Assembly (NCBI GenBank): GCA_964413935.1 | Contig: CAYPTY010000002.1 | Coordinates: 130,692-194,691, forward strand | Origin: CAYPTY01 sp964413935 | Lineage (GTDB): Bacteria; Bacteroidota; Rhodothermia; Balneolales; Balneolaceae | Direction: 5' to 3' | DNA length: 64,000 nt | Translations under genes and position numbers: made by a program | Notes under the pieces: generated by a model | Seen by the model: the letters and a program-made list of their open reading frames with translations, nothing else | The model's database searches: none | Told to the model about the DNA's origin: nothing | In this document: piece after piece, positions 1 to 8,545 of the stretch | How the letters are laid out: each line of letters opens with the position of its first letter | Position numbering within the stretch: position 1 is the stretch's first letter

Positions 1-1
1 A

Positions 2-988
2 ACCCTGCAGTATAAACAGGATGAGCTAATCGTCTATGTTGATATGGTAACCGGTAATTTTATCGGATCTGAACTGCAGCTGAGCGAGCCCTTCCTGCTG
101 AAAGATGGTGCCGAAGATGCTATCAATTTTGCCACTGAGCGTGATCCTTCCAATCAGCTGATATTTGTGAATGGTTTTTCCATTCTGGAAACAGCGATTG
201 ATTTTGAGGATGCCACCGCTGTACAGACGGAAGAAAAGCCGGCTCTGCAGGGAGCATTTTCCGGTTATGAGTTCCGGTTTTATTCAACATCAGGCGACAG
301 CACCTTATCGGTATACCGAGACCAGAATAATGAGGTTTATGAAAGTGAATTCGATCCATTCGATTTCATTCCTGACCCTTATACCGTTACAGACCTGGCT
401 CCCATTGATACTTCAGTAATCATCGATTCAGATGAAGCCATGAGTATCGCACGTTCAGTGGGTGGTGATGCTTTTCTGAGCAGTCCGGTTGTGGGTCAAC
501 TACTGGAAAGTTCTGTGAGCATTCAACTGGGTAACTTCGACTGGTATCTGCAGGGACAGGCAGATATGGACAAAGTGATCTATGCTGTTTATTTCAACAG
601 AAACTCCTTCAATCCTGCGAATGGCAACTTTATGGAAGAAGGCGGCGACATCGTTCTTGATGCCGTAACCGGTGACGTGATCGGCGGTATGCTGGTGAGC
701 AACGATTCTGATCCGGAAATTGCTGAGGAAGTGAAATTGCATCAGAATTATCCAAACCCATTCAACCCAACAACCACCATCGGATTCGAAATCGGTAAAG
801 CCCAGCAGGTTGAATTACTCATATTCAATATACTGGGACAAAAAGTGGCTACTCTGACTAATCAACGATATGCTGCAGGCTCCTACAATCTTCAGTGGGA
901 TGCCTCTAACCTTAGCAGTGGTATCTACATTTATCAGCTCAGAACCGAAAACAGCAGCATCAACCGAAAAATGATGCTCATCAAATAA
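2..988 (+). CDS. Secreted protein with C-terminal T9SS-type sorting domain (5' truncated)
   Basis: The reading frame is open from base 2, so this is the C-terminal 328 residues of a longer protein whose start lies left of the window; the ATG at 44 is only the first internal Met. Residues coded at about 749-769 read YPNPFNP, followed by a roughly 75-residue beta-rich tail with the ILGQKV and SGIYIYQL signatures and a final KMMLIK. This is the FlgD-like/Por-secretion sorting domain common in Balneolota, Ignavibacteriota and relatives, so the protein is probably exported and surface-attached or released. The rest (acidic, with a DEAMSIA segment and a DIVLDAVTGDVIGG strand resembling PepSY-like repeats) is not assignable to a clear function. 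It is followed by an intrinsic terminator, so it ends its transcript. Confidence 0.8.
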   Translation, partial: TLQYKQDELIVYVDMVTGNFIGSELQLSEPFLLKDGAEDAINFATERDPSNQLIFVNGFSILETAIDFEDATAVQTEEKPALQGAFSGYEFRFYSTSGDSTLSVYRDQNNEVYESEFDPFDFIPDPYTVTDLAPIDTSVIIDSDEAMSIARSVGGDAFLSSPVVGQLLESSVSIQLGNFDWYLQGQADMDKVIYAVYFNRNSFNPANGNFMEEGGDIVLDAVTGDVIGGMLVSNDSDPEIAEEVKLHQNYPNPFNPTTTIGFEIGKAQQVELLIFNILGQKVATLTNQRYAAGSYNLQWDASNLSSGIYIYQLRTENSSINRKMMLIK

Positions 989-1005
989 CAGAGATTTACA
1001 AGCTG

Positions 1006-1036
1006 AAGCCCGTTGCTCAGGCACCGGGCTTTTTTT
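1006..1036 (+). terminator. Intrinsic terminator after the secreted protein
   Basis: A 7-bp stem AAGCCCG (1006-1012) pairs with CGGGCTT (1025-1031) across a 12-nt loop and runs into a tract of seven T (1030-1036). It lies 17 nt after the stop codon at 988 and separates the secreted protein from the cysteine desulfurase gene. Confidence 0.85.
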
Positions 1037-1109
1037 ATGCCTCTACTACCCTGCTTTTCATTGTCAGAATGGATATTTTGGCATTCCAAAAAAAGACGGG
1101 ATCTCAGTT

Positions 1110-2270
1110 ATGAAAACGATTTATTTCGATCATGCCGCTACTACGCCGCTGGACGAGCGCGTATTTGAGGTTATGATGCCCTTCCTGAGGGAGGAATACG
1201 GGAATGCCAATTCGGCTCATCATCTGGGTCAGCAAGCCAAAGTCGCTGTTGAAAAAGCCAGAGAAAAAGTAGCCCAGCTACTGAATGCAGAACCTTCTGA
1301 GATTATTTTCACAAGCGGAGGTACAGAGAGCGATAATGCCTCTATCAATGGCCTTCTTATGATCCGTAAGGGCAAATCCGAAATCATCTCATCAGAGCTT
1401 GAACACCATGCTGTTCTGCATCCCGTTGAATTCAGCAAGCTCACCGGACATAAACCGGTATATGTAAAACCGGATCATCAGGGCAAGATTAGCGCAGATG
1501 CCATTGAGGAGTTGATCAATGAGGATACAGCTATGGTAACGCTGATGCATGTAAATAATGAAATCGGCATCATCAATCCGGTAAAAGAAATTGCAGAAGT
1601 ATGCAGAGCCAAAGAAGTACCCTTCCATACGGATGCGGTACAGTCGGTAGGTAAAATACCCGTGGATGTGAAAGATCTCGGTGTAGATTTGCTCTCTGCC
1701 AGCGGGCATAAGATTTATGGGCCAAAAGGTATCGGCCTGCTTTATGTTCGCAGTGGTGCTGTCTGGATGCCCTGGATGCAGGGTGGATCACAGGAACGAC
1801 GTCGCCGCGGCGGCACGCTCAACGTTCCGGGAATCGTTGGTTTTGCCAAGGCACTGGAGTTGAGTATCAGCGAAATGGATGAGAACACCGAAAAGTACCG
1901 TAAACTCAGAACACACCTGTTCAACCGGCTTCAGGATGTATTTGGCGATAAAGCCGTGCTGAATGGCTGCATGAAGGACGGAGTTGCCCATATTAACAAT
2001 ATCTCCTTTGTGGATGCTGAAGGCAGGGGCGTGGATGGCGAAATGCTGATACTGAATCTGGACATCGATGGTATTTGTGTTTCCAATGGCTCAGCCTGTA
2101 CCTCCGGCGCAATGGAGCCCTCTCATGTACTCACTGGAATCGGGGTGGAAGATAATCGTGCCAACTCTAGTATCCGGGTTAGTTTCGGGCGGAAAAACAC
2201 CCCCGAGGATGTGGATTATCTGGTAGACAAACTGGAAGTGATCCTGAACCGAATGTTCGCTGTGGCCTGA
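1110..2270 (+). CDS. iscS: Cysteine desulfurase (IscS/NifS family)
   Basis: PLP enzyme that takes sulfur from L-cysteine to make alanine and an enzyme persulfide, feeding Fe-S cluster and tRNA thiolation pathways. The 386-residue length fits the family. Visible features: N-terminal YFDHAATTPL, EIIFTSGGTESDN (about 64-76) for cofactor binding, HTDAVQ (173-178), the Schiff-base lysine Lys201 in SASGHKIYGPKG, and the mobile loop NGSACTSGAMEPSHVL with the persulfide Cys330. The short TSGA loop resembles the class I (IscS/NifS) type rather than SufS. It begins at ATG 1110 after a terminator and ends in a TGATG overlap with the next gene, so the two are translationally coupled. No iscU or scaffold gene is next to it, so IscS versus NifS naming is uncertain. 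Confidence 0.93.
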   Translation: MKTIYFDHAATTPLDERVFEVMMPFLREEYGNANSAHHLGQQAKVAVEKAREKVAQLLNAEPSEIIFTSGGTESDNASINGLLMIRKGKSEIISSELEHHAVLHPVEFSKLTGHKPVYVKPDHQGKISADAIEELINEDTAMVTLMHVNNEIGIINPVKEIAEVCRAKEVPFHTDAVQSVGKIPVDVKDLGVDLLSASGHKIYGPKGIGLLYVRSGAVWMPWMQGGSQERRRRGGTLNVPGIVGFAKALELSISEMDENTEKYRKLRTHLFNRLQDVFGDKAVLNGCMKDGVAHINNISFVDAEGRGVDGEMLILNLDIDGICVSNGSACTSGAMEPSHVLTGIGVEDNRANSSIRVSFGRKNTPEDVDYLVDKLEVILNRMFAVA

Positions 2271-2809
2271 TGAAAAAAGTCTGCGTCTACTGCGGCTCAA
2301 AAACCGGTCAAAAACCTGAATATTCTGATATAGCCCAGGAACTGGGCGAAGCCTTTGTCCGGCATAATATCGAAATGATATACGGTGGCGGAAAAGTGGG
2401 CATCATGGGAATCATCGCTGATGCCGTACTTGAGGCCAATGGCCGCGTGCAGGGAGTCATTCCCATTTCATTAATGCGAAAAGAAGTGGGACACAACGGG
2501 GTCAATGAATTGCATGTAACCGAAGATATGCACAGCCGAAAAGCGCTCATGGAGCAGCTTTCAGACGCTTTTGTGGTTCTTCCCGGTGGATTCGGGACCC
2601 TGGATGAAATGTTTGAAATCGTAACCTGGCGTCAGCTGGGCTACCACAAAAAGCCGGTATTGATCCTGAATACGGCAGGTTACTTTGACGATCTCCTACG
2701 TTTTATTGAGAAAGCAACCTCCGAAGGCTTTATTCACTCAGACGGGGATGAAATCATTCATGTGGCCGGGAGCGTTAACGAAATCATAGATATCTTAAAT
2801 CAAATATAA
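2270..2809 (+). CDS. LOG family protein (TIGR00730; nucleoside 5'-monophosphate phosphoribohydrolase)
   Basis: A 179-residue Rossmann-fold protein of the lonely-guy (LOG) family. Family members release the base from nucleoside 5'-monophosphates, including cytokinin ribotides; in bacteria the physiological substrate is often unknown. The signature PGGFGTLDE occupies residues 105-113, with HSRKALM just before it (about 88-94) and the N-terminal VCVYCGS strand-turn. The start codon overlaps the desulfurase stop (TGATG, 2268-2272), so it is cotranscribed with iscS. The co-occurrence could point to nucleotide or cofactor salvage but this is inference. Confidence 0.88.
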   Translation: MKKVCVYCGSKTGQKPEYSDIAQELGEAFVRHNIEMIYGGGKVGIMGIIADAVLEANGRVQGVIPISLMRKEVGHNGVNELHVTEDMHSRKALMEQLSDAFVVLPGGFGTLDEMFEIVTWRQLGYHKKPVLILNTAGYFDDLLRFIEKATSEGFIHSDGDEIIHVAGSVNEIIDILNQI

Positions 2810-2819
2810 ACTGGAAACC

Positions 2820-3263
2820 ATGATCAGGCATTTTACATTATCTACTATCACTGCAGCGTTATTAATGACGGCTTGCGCATCCGAATCCGAGGATATGACT
2901 TCTGAAAACTACCGAAACCCTTTGCCTGAATGCCCCGAAAGCCCTAATTGCATTCGCTATACCTTTGCCGTAGAGGAAAGTATAAGTGAAGCCAGAAATG
3001 TGCTGCAAACCTCACTCGAACGCATGAATGCCCATGAAATCGAAAGTTCAGACCGGACAATTGATGCCGTTTTTCGCATTCCTGTATTTGGCTGGATGGA
3101 TGACGTAAACATACAGCTGGAGACAGCCGGATCAGGCGAAACCCTTATTCATATGCGAAGTGCCAGCCGGGTTGGTTATTCTGATTTGGGGGTTAACCGA
3201 ATGCGGATCAAGAAAATCAGAAGTGAGTATGCCCGGATAAGGAAAAGCACTCCGGGCTACTGA
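2820..3263 (+). CDS. DUF1499 family lipoprotein
   Basis: A 147-residue protein with an N-terminal lipoprotein signal (hydrophobic 5-16, lipobox LMTAC with lipidated Cys19), then a DUF1499 domain starting with the characteristic CPESPNCI motif (Cys38, Cys44) and later FRIPVFGWMDDV and a C-terminal IRKIRSEYARI-like helix. DUF1499 has no established biochemical role. It lies 10 nt downstream of the LOG gene and is likely the last gene of the iscS-LOG operon. It converges on the acyl-CoA ligase gene with only 6 nt between stops. The lipid anchor places it on a membrane facing the periplasm. Confidence 0.82.
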   Translation: MIRHFTLSTITAALLMTACASESEDMTSENYRNPLPECPESPNCIRYTFAVEESISEARNVLQTSLERMNAHEIESSDRTIDAVFRIPVFGWMDDVNIQLETAGSGETLIHMRSASRVGYSDLGVNRMRIKKIRSEYARIRKSTPGY

Positions 3264-3269
3264 AACACC

Positions 3270-5153
3270 TTAGTCTTTATCTCCGGCAAAGATCTCATCA
3301 ATCAGGTGACCGTATTTGTCGCCAATCACTCTTCTCTTCACTTTCAATGTAGGCGTCAGCTCACCGGTTTCCACGGAGAACTCAGTTGCCAGCAATCGGG
3401 AATCACGGATTTTCTCGTGTGATGCCAGCTTTTTGGAAAAGGAACGGACTTCATCCTGGAATATCTTTTTGATCTCCTCTTTTTTGATGAGATCCTCCAC
3501 AGAATCAAATTCAATACCCTCAGACTTAGCATGATTTTCAAGCACTTCGAAGTCAGGCACAATAAGGGCTGCCATGAAACTTTTAGCTTCACCTACAATC
3601 ACGATCTGGTCAATCCACTTGCTGGTCTTGAACATATCCTCAATCGGACCAGGATAAATATTCTTACCACCCGCATTCACAATCATGTGTTTGATACGAT
3701 CCGTAATTTTGAGCATGCCATTCTCAAAACGGCCTACATCACCGGTATGTAACCACCCGTCATTGTCAATAACCTCGCTGGTGGCCTCCTCATTTTTCCA
3801 GTATCCCTTCATGACGTTTGGTCCCTTGCAAAGTATCTCACCTGCTTCTGAACTCAGATTGGTCGGATAATCTTCGCCGCTGAGCTCAGCTATAATTTTA
3901 TTGTCATTAAGGGATTGAATCCCAACTGTCACACCCTGAATAACAGAGCCCACTGTTCCGATTACGGTTGATTCGGGTTTATTGGCACACATCACCGGAG
4001 AAGTCTCCGTAAGGCCATAACCCTGAACAATAACCAGTCCGGAAGCTTTGAAAAATTCGTCAATATCCGGTGGTAAGGCGGCTCCGCCTGAAACGGCAAA
4101 TTTAATTCGACCTCCGGTTCTCTCCTTCAGTTTTCCAAAAACCAGTCGATCTGCAATTTGCTTCTGAAGTGCTACAAAACCCCGTTTACCTTCGGCATAT
4201 TTTTTTCCTACCCCAACCGCCCAGTTGAAAATAGCCTGTTTGGTGGCTGAACCTTCCTCCACGCTTTTGGCAATCAGGTTGTACATCTTCTCAAAAAGAC
4301 GAGGTACTGAAATCAAAATAGTGGGATGGGCTTCGGTAAGGTTTTTCGAAACGGTATCCACTGATTCTGCGAAATAAATTTCTGCCCCGCCGGCGATCAT
4401 GGCATAATAGCCGCCCGTTCGCTCAAAGGAGTGGCTCAAAGGCAAAAAGGACAGTGAGCGGTCACTTTCACCTATATTCAGATGATTATGGGCCGCCTTC
4501 ACATTACTGCATATGTTGCGATGAGTAAGCATAGCGCCTTTGGGCTTTCCGGTAGTTCCGGAAGTGTAAATCAGGGTAGAAACCATATCATGAGTCACCG
4601 CCTTGGAGCGTTTTTTCAGTTCATCCGCTTTATCCGCGGATAACTTGCTTCCTTTGATGTGTACATCTTTATACAGGTGTACAAAGTCGGGATCCATCAG
4701 TTTCTTTACTTTAGGCATATCGAATGCAATGACCTCTTTCAAAGCGGGGCAGTTTTCAAATATTTCAACGGCCTTCCTAAGCTGTATTCCCGTTGAAACA
4801 AAGAAAATCATACTTTCTGAATCATTGATGATATACTCGCATTGATCAGGGGGTAAGGAAGTGTACAAAGATACGTTTATAGCCCCTATTGACTGAATGG
4901 CCATATCCACAATAATCCATTCGTACCGATTTTCGCTGAGTATGGCGATCCGGTCACCTTCTTCCACACCCCGGTAAAGCAGGTAGGAGGCAATGGCTTC
5001 CACATCATCTTTAACCTGATCCCAGTCAATTTCAACATAGGGTTCGGATGTGGAAGGCTTGTAGGCGAATGCTGTTTTACTTTTGCCTGAATACTTTTTG
5101 GTCAGATTGTGGTACAACTCGGCAATGGTCTCAAAAGCTACAAGGGTTGGCAT
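3270..5153 (-). CDS. Long-chain fatty-acid--CoA ligase (AMP-forming)
   Basis: A 627-residue ANL-superfamily enzyme that activates fatty acids to acyl-CoA via an acyl-adenylate. It carries the P-loop-like YTSGTTGKPKGAMLTH (196-211), GYGLTETSP (378-386), the ribose-binding HTGD (469-472), and the C-terminal subdomain hinge region DRIKHMIVNAGGKNIYPGPIE (485-505), where Lys497 follows the GGK motif. Length and architecture match the FadD15/Faa1 type of long-chain acyl-CoA synthetase common in Bacteroidota-related phyla, rather than E. coli FadD. There is no signal peptide. It is a single-gene unit, divergent from fur across a 109-bp region that carries a Fur-box-like palindrome, so iron-linked regulation of this gene is possible. 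Confidence 0.92.
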   Translation of the reverse strand: MPTLVAFETIAELYHNLTKKYSGKSKTAFAYKPSTSEPYVEIDWDQVKDDVEAIASYLLYRGVEEGDRIAILSENRYEWIIVDMAIQSIGAINVSLYTSLPPDQCEYIINDSESMIFFVSTGIQLRKAVEIFENCPALKEVIAFDMPKVKKLMDPDFVHLYKDVHIKGSKLSADKADELKKRSKAVTHDMVSTLIYTSGTTGKPKGAMLTHRNICSNVKAAHNHLNIGESDRSLSFLPLSHSFERTGGYYAMIAGGAEIYFAESVDTVSKNLTEAHPTILISVPRLFEKMYNLIAKSVEEGSATKQAIFNWAVGVGKKYAEGKRGFVALQKQIADRLVFGKLKERTGGRIKFAVSGGAALPPDIDEFFKASGLVIVQGYGLTETSPVMCANKPESTVIGTVGSVIQGVTVGIQSLNDNKIIAELSGEDYPTNLSSEAGEILCKGPNVMKGYWKNEEATSEVIDNDGWLHTGDVGRFENGMLKITDRIKHMIVNAGGKNIYPGPIEDMFKTSKWIDQIVIVGEAKSFMAALIVPDFEVLENHAKSEGIEFDSVEDLIKKEEIKKIFQDEVRSFSKKLASHEKIRDSRLLATEFSVETGELTPTLKVKRRVIGDKYGHLIDEIFAGDKD

Positions 5154-5185
5154 GGTGACGCTGATTTTTTCAATGTTTAGAGCAC

Positions 5186-5200
5186 AGAATATAATATTCT
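5186..5200. promoter_or_regulatory. 7-1-7 palindrome, candidate Fur box
   Basis: AGAATATAATATTCT is a perfect inverted repeat of two 7-bp arms around one central A, the geometry of Fur/PerR-family operators. It sits between the divergently transcribed acyl-CoA ligase (start 5153) and fur (start 5263), 63 nt before the fur ATG. The reading is that Fur autoregulates here and may control the ligase. A second short dyad, ATGC-5nt-GCAT, follows at 5203-5215. Confidence 0.6.
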
Positions 5201-5262
5201 TGATGCGAAAAGCATTCGTTTTTTAAAAGCCTGTATCCCTTATATTCCTTCAAAACACCCCT

Positions 5263-5757
5263 ATGGCAACACCCGCTCAAGAAGAAACCATCCAGCTCGT
5301 TAAGGAAATTTTCAGGTCTTACCTGAAAGAGCAAAACCAGCGCCAGACCCAGGAGCGTTTTATGGTATTGGAAGAAATCTATCGCTCAGATGGCCATTTC
5401 GATGCCGACAAGCTCTACGATAAGATGAATCATTCGAATACCAGGGTTTCAAGAGCCACGGTATATAACAGTCTGGATCTGCTTGTGGAATGCGGTTTAG
5501 TTCAGCGGCATCAGTTCGGCAAAAACCAGTATCATTACGAGCGTGCCTACGCCTACCAGCAGCACGATCACATTATCTGCAAAAAGTGTGGAGTTGTTCT
5601 GGAATTTTGTGATCCCCGCATTCAGGAAATCAAGGACATGATGGGCAAGATTCACAACTTTCACATCGAAGACCACTCCTTGCATCTGTTTGGATACTGT
5701 GAAGATACTGAGGCCTGCGAAAAGCGTCAGAAAGCGCTGAAGAAAAAAGCCGACTAA
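5263..5757 (+). CDS. fur: Fur family transcriptional regulator
   Basis: A 164-residue metal-dependent repressor. The N-terminal winged helix covers about 20-95 with the DNA-recognition segment VSRATVYNSLDLLVECGLV (62-80). The dimerisation domain has the metal-binding HDHIICKKCGVVLEF: His101, Asp102, His103, structural Cys107/Cys110 and Glu114. Residue Glu114 is where PerR sensors carry the oxidation-prone Asp, so Fur-type iron sensing is more likely than peroxide sensing. A second cysteine pair is Cys146/Cys152, spaced CX5C rather than the usual CX2C or CX4C. The gene overlaps the 3' end of convergent ftsX by 4 bp. The palindrome at 5186-5200 suggests autoregulation. A zinc (Zur) role cannot be excluded. 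Confidence 0.85.
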   Translation: MATPAQEETIQLVKEIFRSYLKEQNQRQTQERFMVLEEIYRSDGHFDADKLYDKMNHSNTRVSRATVYNSLDLLVECGLVQRHQFGKNQYHYERAYAYQQHDHIICKKCGVVLEFCDPRIQEIKDMMGKIHNFHIEDHSLHLFGYCEDTEACEKRQKALKKKAD

Positions 5758-6641
5758 TTCGCTGAAATGTAGGTTTCAGCAATAAATCGCCGCGCTGCCC
5801 AGCGACTCCCCCACCAGCCCATCAGTATGGCCAGCAGCAGCATAGCTCCCACCAGATAATACCAGCGGCCGAAGGGCCATTCCAGCACGCCCAGTTGGGG
5901 CACATAAATCGGGATAAAAAATTCGAAGAATGCAAAGACACAAAGGATGGCCAGTGAGCCAGAGATGAGTCCCTGAGTAATGCCTTCCACGATAAAGGGC
6001 GATCGGATAAATCCATTGGTTGCCCCTACCAGTTTCATGGCACGGATAAGATCCCGCTTGGCATAGATGGTGAGGCGGATGGTATTGTAGACGAGTGCCA
6101 GAGCTGCAAAGAGGATAAGTACCCCAACGGCTACACCCACAACGGTGATGGTGCTCAGATTGGATTCCAGTACACGCAGCAAAGCGGCGTTGTATTTCAC
6201 TTCATCCACACCACCCATATTCTGAAGACGGGAAACCAGAATATCAATTTTATCCACGCCTTGTCCGGTATCCACTTTCAGTTTAAAAGACGCAGGCAAA
6301 AAGTTGAGAGCCACCAGTTCGTCCACTCCTTCCCCAAAATCCCGTTTCATGATGCTGGAAGCGGAATCTTTGGAGATGTAAATCACATCGGTAATCAGAG
6401 GATCCTGCCCGAGATCGTTACGGATTCGCTCTGTTGTTGCCTCATCTATATCGAACAGGAATACTTCAACTTCGATCTGATTTCGATAGGAAACCGCCTC
6501 GGTATAGGCATTGTAAAACACTCTGCCAAGTACACCAATCAGCAGAATGGCAATAAACAATGAAAAAATGGATGTGGTGGAAGCCAGTTTGGCGCGATTG
6601 AATCCCGCTAATCCTTCTTTAATAACGTATCTGATATTCAT
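5754..6641 (-). CDS. ftsX: Cell division ABC transporter permease FtsX
   Basis: A 295-residue permease with the FtsX layout: cytoplasmic N terminus, TM1 at about 22-42, a periplasmic domain of about 120 residues (43-165), then TM2 (about 168-190), TM3 (about 218-240) and TM4 (about 257-276). In the divisome FtsEX transmits ATP hydrolysis to periplasmic peptidoglycan hydrolases. The partner ATPase FtsE, normally directly upstream, is absent here; the upstream neighbours are instead a TonB-receptor-like barrel (2-nt gap) and cinA. The gene is last in this three-gene minus-strand operon. Single-protein MacB-like permeases are longer, so FtsX is the best call. Confidence 0.88.
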   Translation of the reverse strand: MNIRYVIKEGLAGFNRAKLASTTSIFSLFIAILLIGVLGRVFYNAYTEAVSYRNQIEVEVFLFDIDEATTERIRNDLGQDPLITDVIYISKDSASSIMKRDFGEGVDELVALNFLPASFKLKVDTGQGVDKIDILVSRLQNMGGVDEVKYNAALLRVLESNLSTITVVGVAVGVLILFAALALVYNTIRLTIYAKRDLIRAMKLVGATNGFIRSPFIVEGITQGLISGSLAILCVFAFFEFFIPIYVPQLGVLEWPFGRWYYLVGAMLLLAILMGWWGSRWAARRFIAETYISAN

Positions 6642-6643
6642 AT

Positions 6644-8545
6644 TCAGTTCTTGAACAATACTCTGATTCCAAGTATAAACCGTCTCGGGGGCATCGGATA
6701 GCCGACAGATTCAAAGTAACCCGCCTGCCCAATTCCATCAAGTACATTTTCGAATCTCATCACAAAAAACATGGAACGCAATCTGGCCGAAATATTGGCA
6801 TCCAAGCGGAACCATGCCGGGTTCTCCGCGTTGTTGTTGATCAGATTCCAGACTCCGGTTTCTGTGGTAAACGCGTAGGTTTGCACAATGGCGGGTGAAA
6901 TCAGCCCTTCTAGTCCGGCCTTGAGGAAAGCGGCTTTATTATAAATGGGCGTTTTGAAATAAAAACCTCCTCTGGCCAGTAAAACAGGATCCAGGGTATT
7001 CAATCGCTGTTCATATGTACTGTTCCCCCCGCTGCTGAATTGTTTGATTGTGGCATTCCCAAACCACTCCCACCGATAGGAATCCAACCGGAAAAAAGCC
7101 GTGGCTGATAATACATCATAACTGCCGATATTGGTAAAGCTGCTGTCCGGGGTGGGAAGCACACCATCCCTGATATTCCGATAAGCTCCTTCTACTCCAA
7201 TTTCTGTGGTTTTGAAAAGTGTGAATACCGCTTCCCCATGTGCATGCAGAACCTGCTCATTGTTGAGCATCTCATCCCCGGAAAAGCCATCTGCATTCCA
7301 GTACAAGCTTTGTATGCTTGGCAGTCTCTCTCCGTATGCAGCACCCGCCTTTAGTTGAAGATTATCTACTGGCTGCAATCGGATACTTGCTGAATTCATG
7401 ATTGCGCTTCGATCCTCTCTCTGAATATATCCTGAGCCAGCGTTCAGGCTAACATTCCGAATGGGACTGAACTGCAGATCAGCCTGCCCGCTGAACTGAG
7501 ACCATGAATTCACCGTCAAAGCCGCATTTTCATCTGTCTGATAAATATCAGCGTTTGCGGAAACATCCAGCCTCAGTGCTTCACCCGCTTTCAGACGCTT
7601 CCAGATATTCCCCCCAAGTGCAGTTACTTCATAACCACTTTCGGAGTTTACCAGGCTGATACGCCTTAAATCCAGTTTTCTATGCAGTGAAAGGCGAAAA
7701 TCCTCTTTCTCAAGGCTTTCTTTTTTTCGATGAAGCCCCGCTCGTATGATCGATTGTTTTACCTCAGAATTGGCTCCGTTTTGTACAGCCGTAGTACTGA
7801 AGCGACTAAAGGCAAAAGTTGAAGGATCTGGTATGTTGTATCCGAATGATTCCTCCCGCTCAAACTGATTATTCAGCCAGGAAGCCCTTACCAGCCACTT
7901 CTTATTAAACTGATGGGTACCCTTCAGGAAGATTTGTGTTCCCTGCACATCACTGCGTACGAATGCATCCCCATCGCGCCGGTCCCAGAAACTGATTTCG
8001 ATGTTGCTGCGGGGCGACAGATTCCTGGAAAACAAAAATTCCAGATTTCGATACTTAAACTTGCTCTCATCAAAATTAAGTTGTGTGATGGGCTCTCGTG
8101 AATAATAGTTCGTGAGCCGGTAATTCAGCTCATATTCAGCGGTTTTTCGTTCATCCAAACTCAGTAATTTGTGATGCGGTACGTAATTCGTGTTGAATAA
8201 ACCGGAAACAGGGTCATTCAGCTGCAAACCCTGCCAGTAGTGGGTCTGAAATCGGGGCTCATAAGCCTGAACCAGAAAGGCATCCAGTCTTCCCAGGGTA
8301 CCCTGCCGGTATGAAACTACACCCGGCCGGTAAGCCTGCCAGTCCGACCATCCCGGCCAGATCTGCCACCGCAGCAGACTGTCGTTCGTCACTTCACTTC
8401 CGCTCAGTGGCTCAGCATAAATCCATGGTCCGTCAGGGAGGTTTTCGGCCTTCAGAGTATCTGTGGCCAGTGAGTCCTGAGCTTGCACATTTGATGCACC
8501 CAGCACAAGAATTACAAACAGATATGTAAATTTTCGGGCATTCAA
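6644..8545 (-). CDS. TonB-dependent receptor-like outer-membrane beta-barrel protein
   Basis: A 633-residue protein with a signal peptide (about 1-22, cleavage after VQAQ) and alternating aromatic/polar strands through the C-terminal 450 residues. The segment at about 75-125, containing GTLGRLDAF, WQGLQLNDPVSGLFN and NYVPHHKLLSLDE, resembles a diverged TonB-receptor plug (compare the LNDP and IPL-xx-IE elements of BtuB-like plugs). The end, GYPMPPRRFILGIRVLFKN, matches the usual last-strand pattern of these receptors. No TonB box or carboxypeptidase-like extension is seen. Its start overlaps the cinA stop (ATGA), and ftsX follows after 2 nt, so it is translated from the same transcript. The substrate is unknown, and it could instead be a non-transport barrel. 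Confidence 0.7.
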   Translation of the reverse strand: MNARKFTYLFVILVLGASNVQAQDSLATDTLKAENLPDGPWIYAEPLSGSEVTNDSLLRWQIWPGWSDWQAYRPGVVSYRQGTLGRLDAFLVQAYEPRFQTHYWQGLQLNDPVSGLFNTNYVPHHKLLSLDERKTAEYELNYRLTNYYSREPITQLNFDESKFKYRNLEFLFSRNLSPRSNIEISFWDRRDGDAFVRSDVQGTQIFLKGTHQFNKKWLVRASWLNNQFEREESFGYNIPDPSTFAFSRFSTTAVQNGANSEVKQSIIRAGLHRKKESLEKEDFRLSLHRKLDLRRISLVNSESGYEVTALGGNIWKRLKAGEALRLDVSANADIYQTDENAALTVNSWSQFSGQADLQFSPIRNVSLNAGSGYIQREDRSAIMNSASIRLQPVDNLQLKAGAAYGERLPSIQSLYWNADGFSGDEMLNNEQVLHAHGEAVFTLFKTTEIGVEGAYRNIRDGVLPTPDSSFTNIGSYDVLSATAFFRLDSYRWEWFGNATIKQFSSGGNSTYEQRLNTLDPVLLARGGFYFKTPIYNKAAFLKAGLEGLISPAIVQTYAFTTETGVWNLINNNAENPAWFRLDANISARLRSMFFVMRFENVLDGIGQAGYFESVGYPMPPRRFILGIRVLFKN

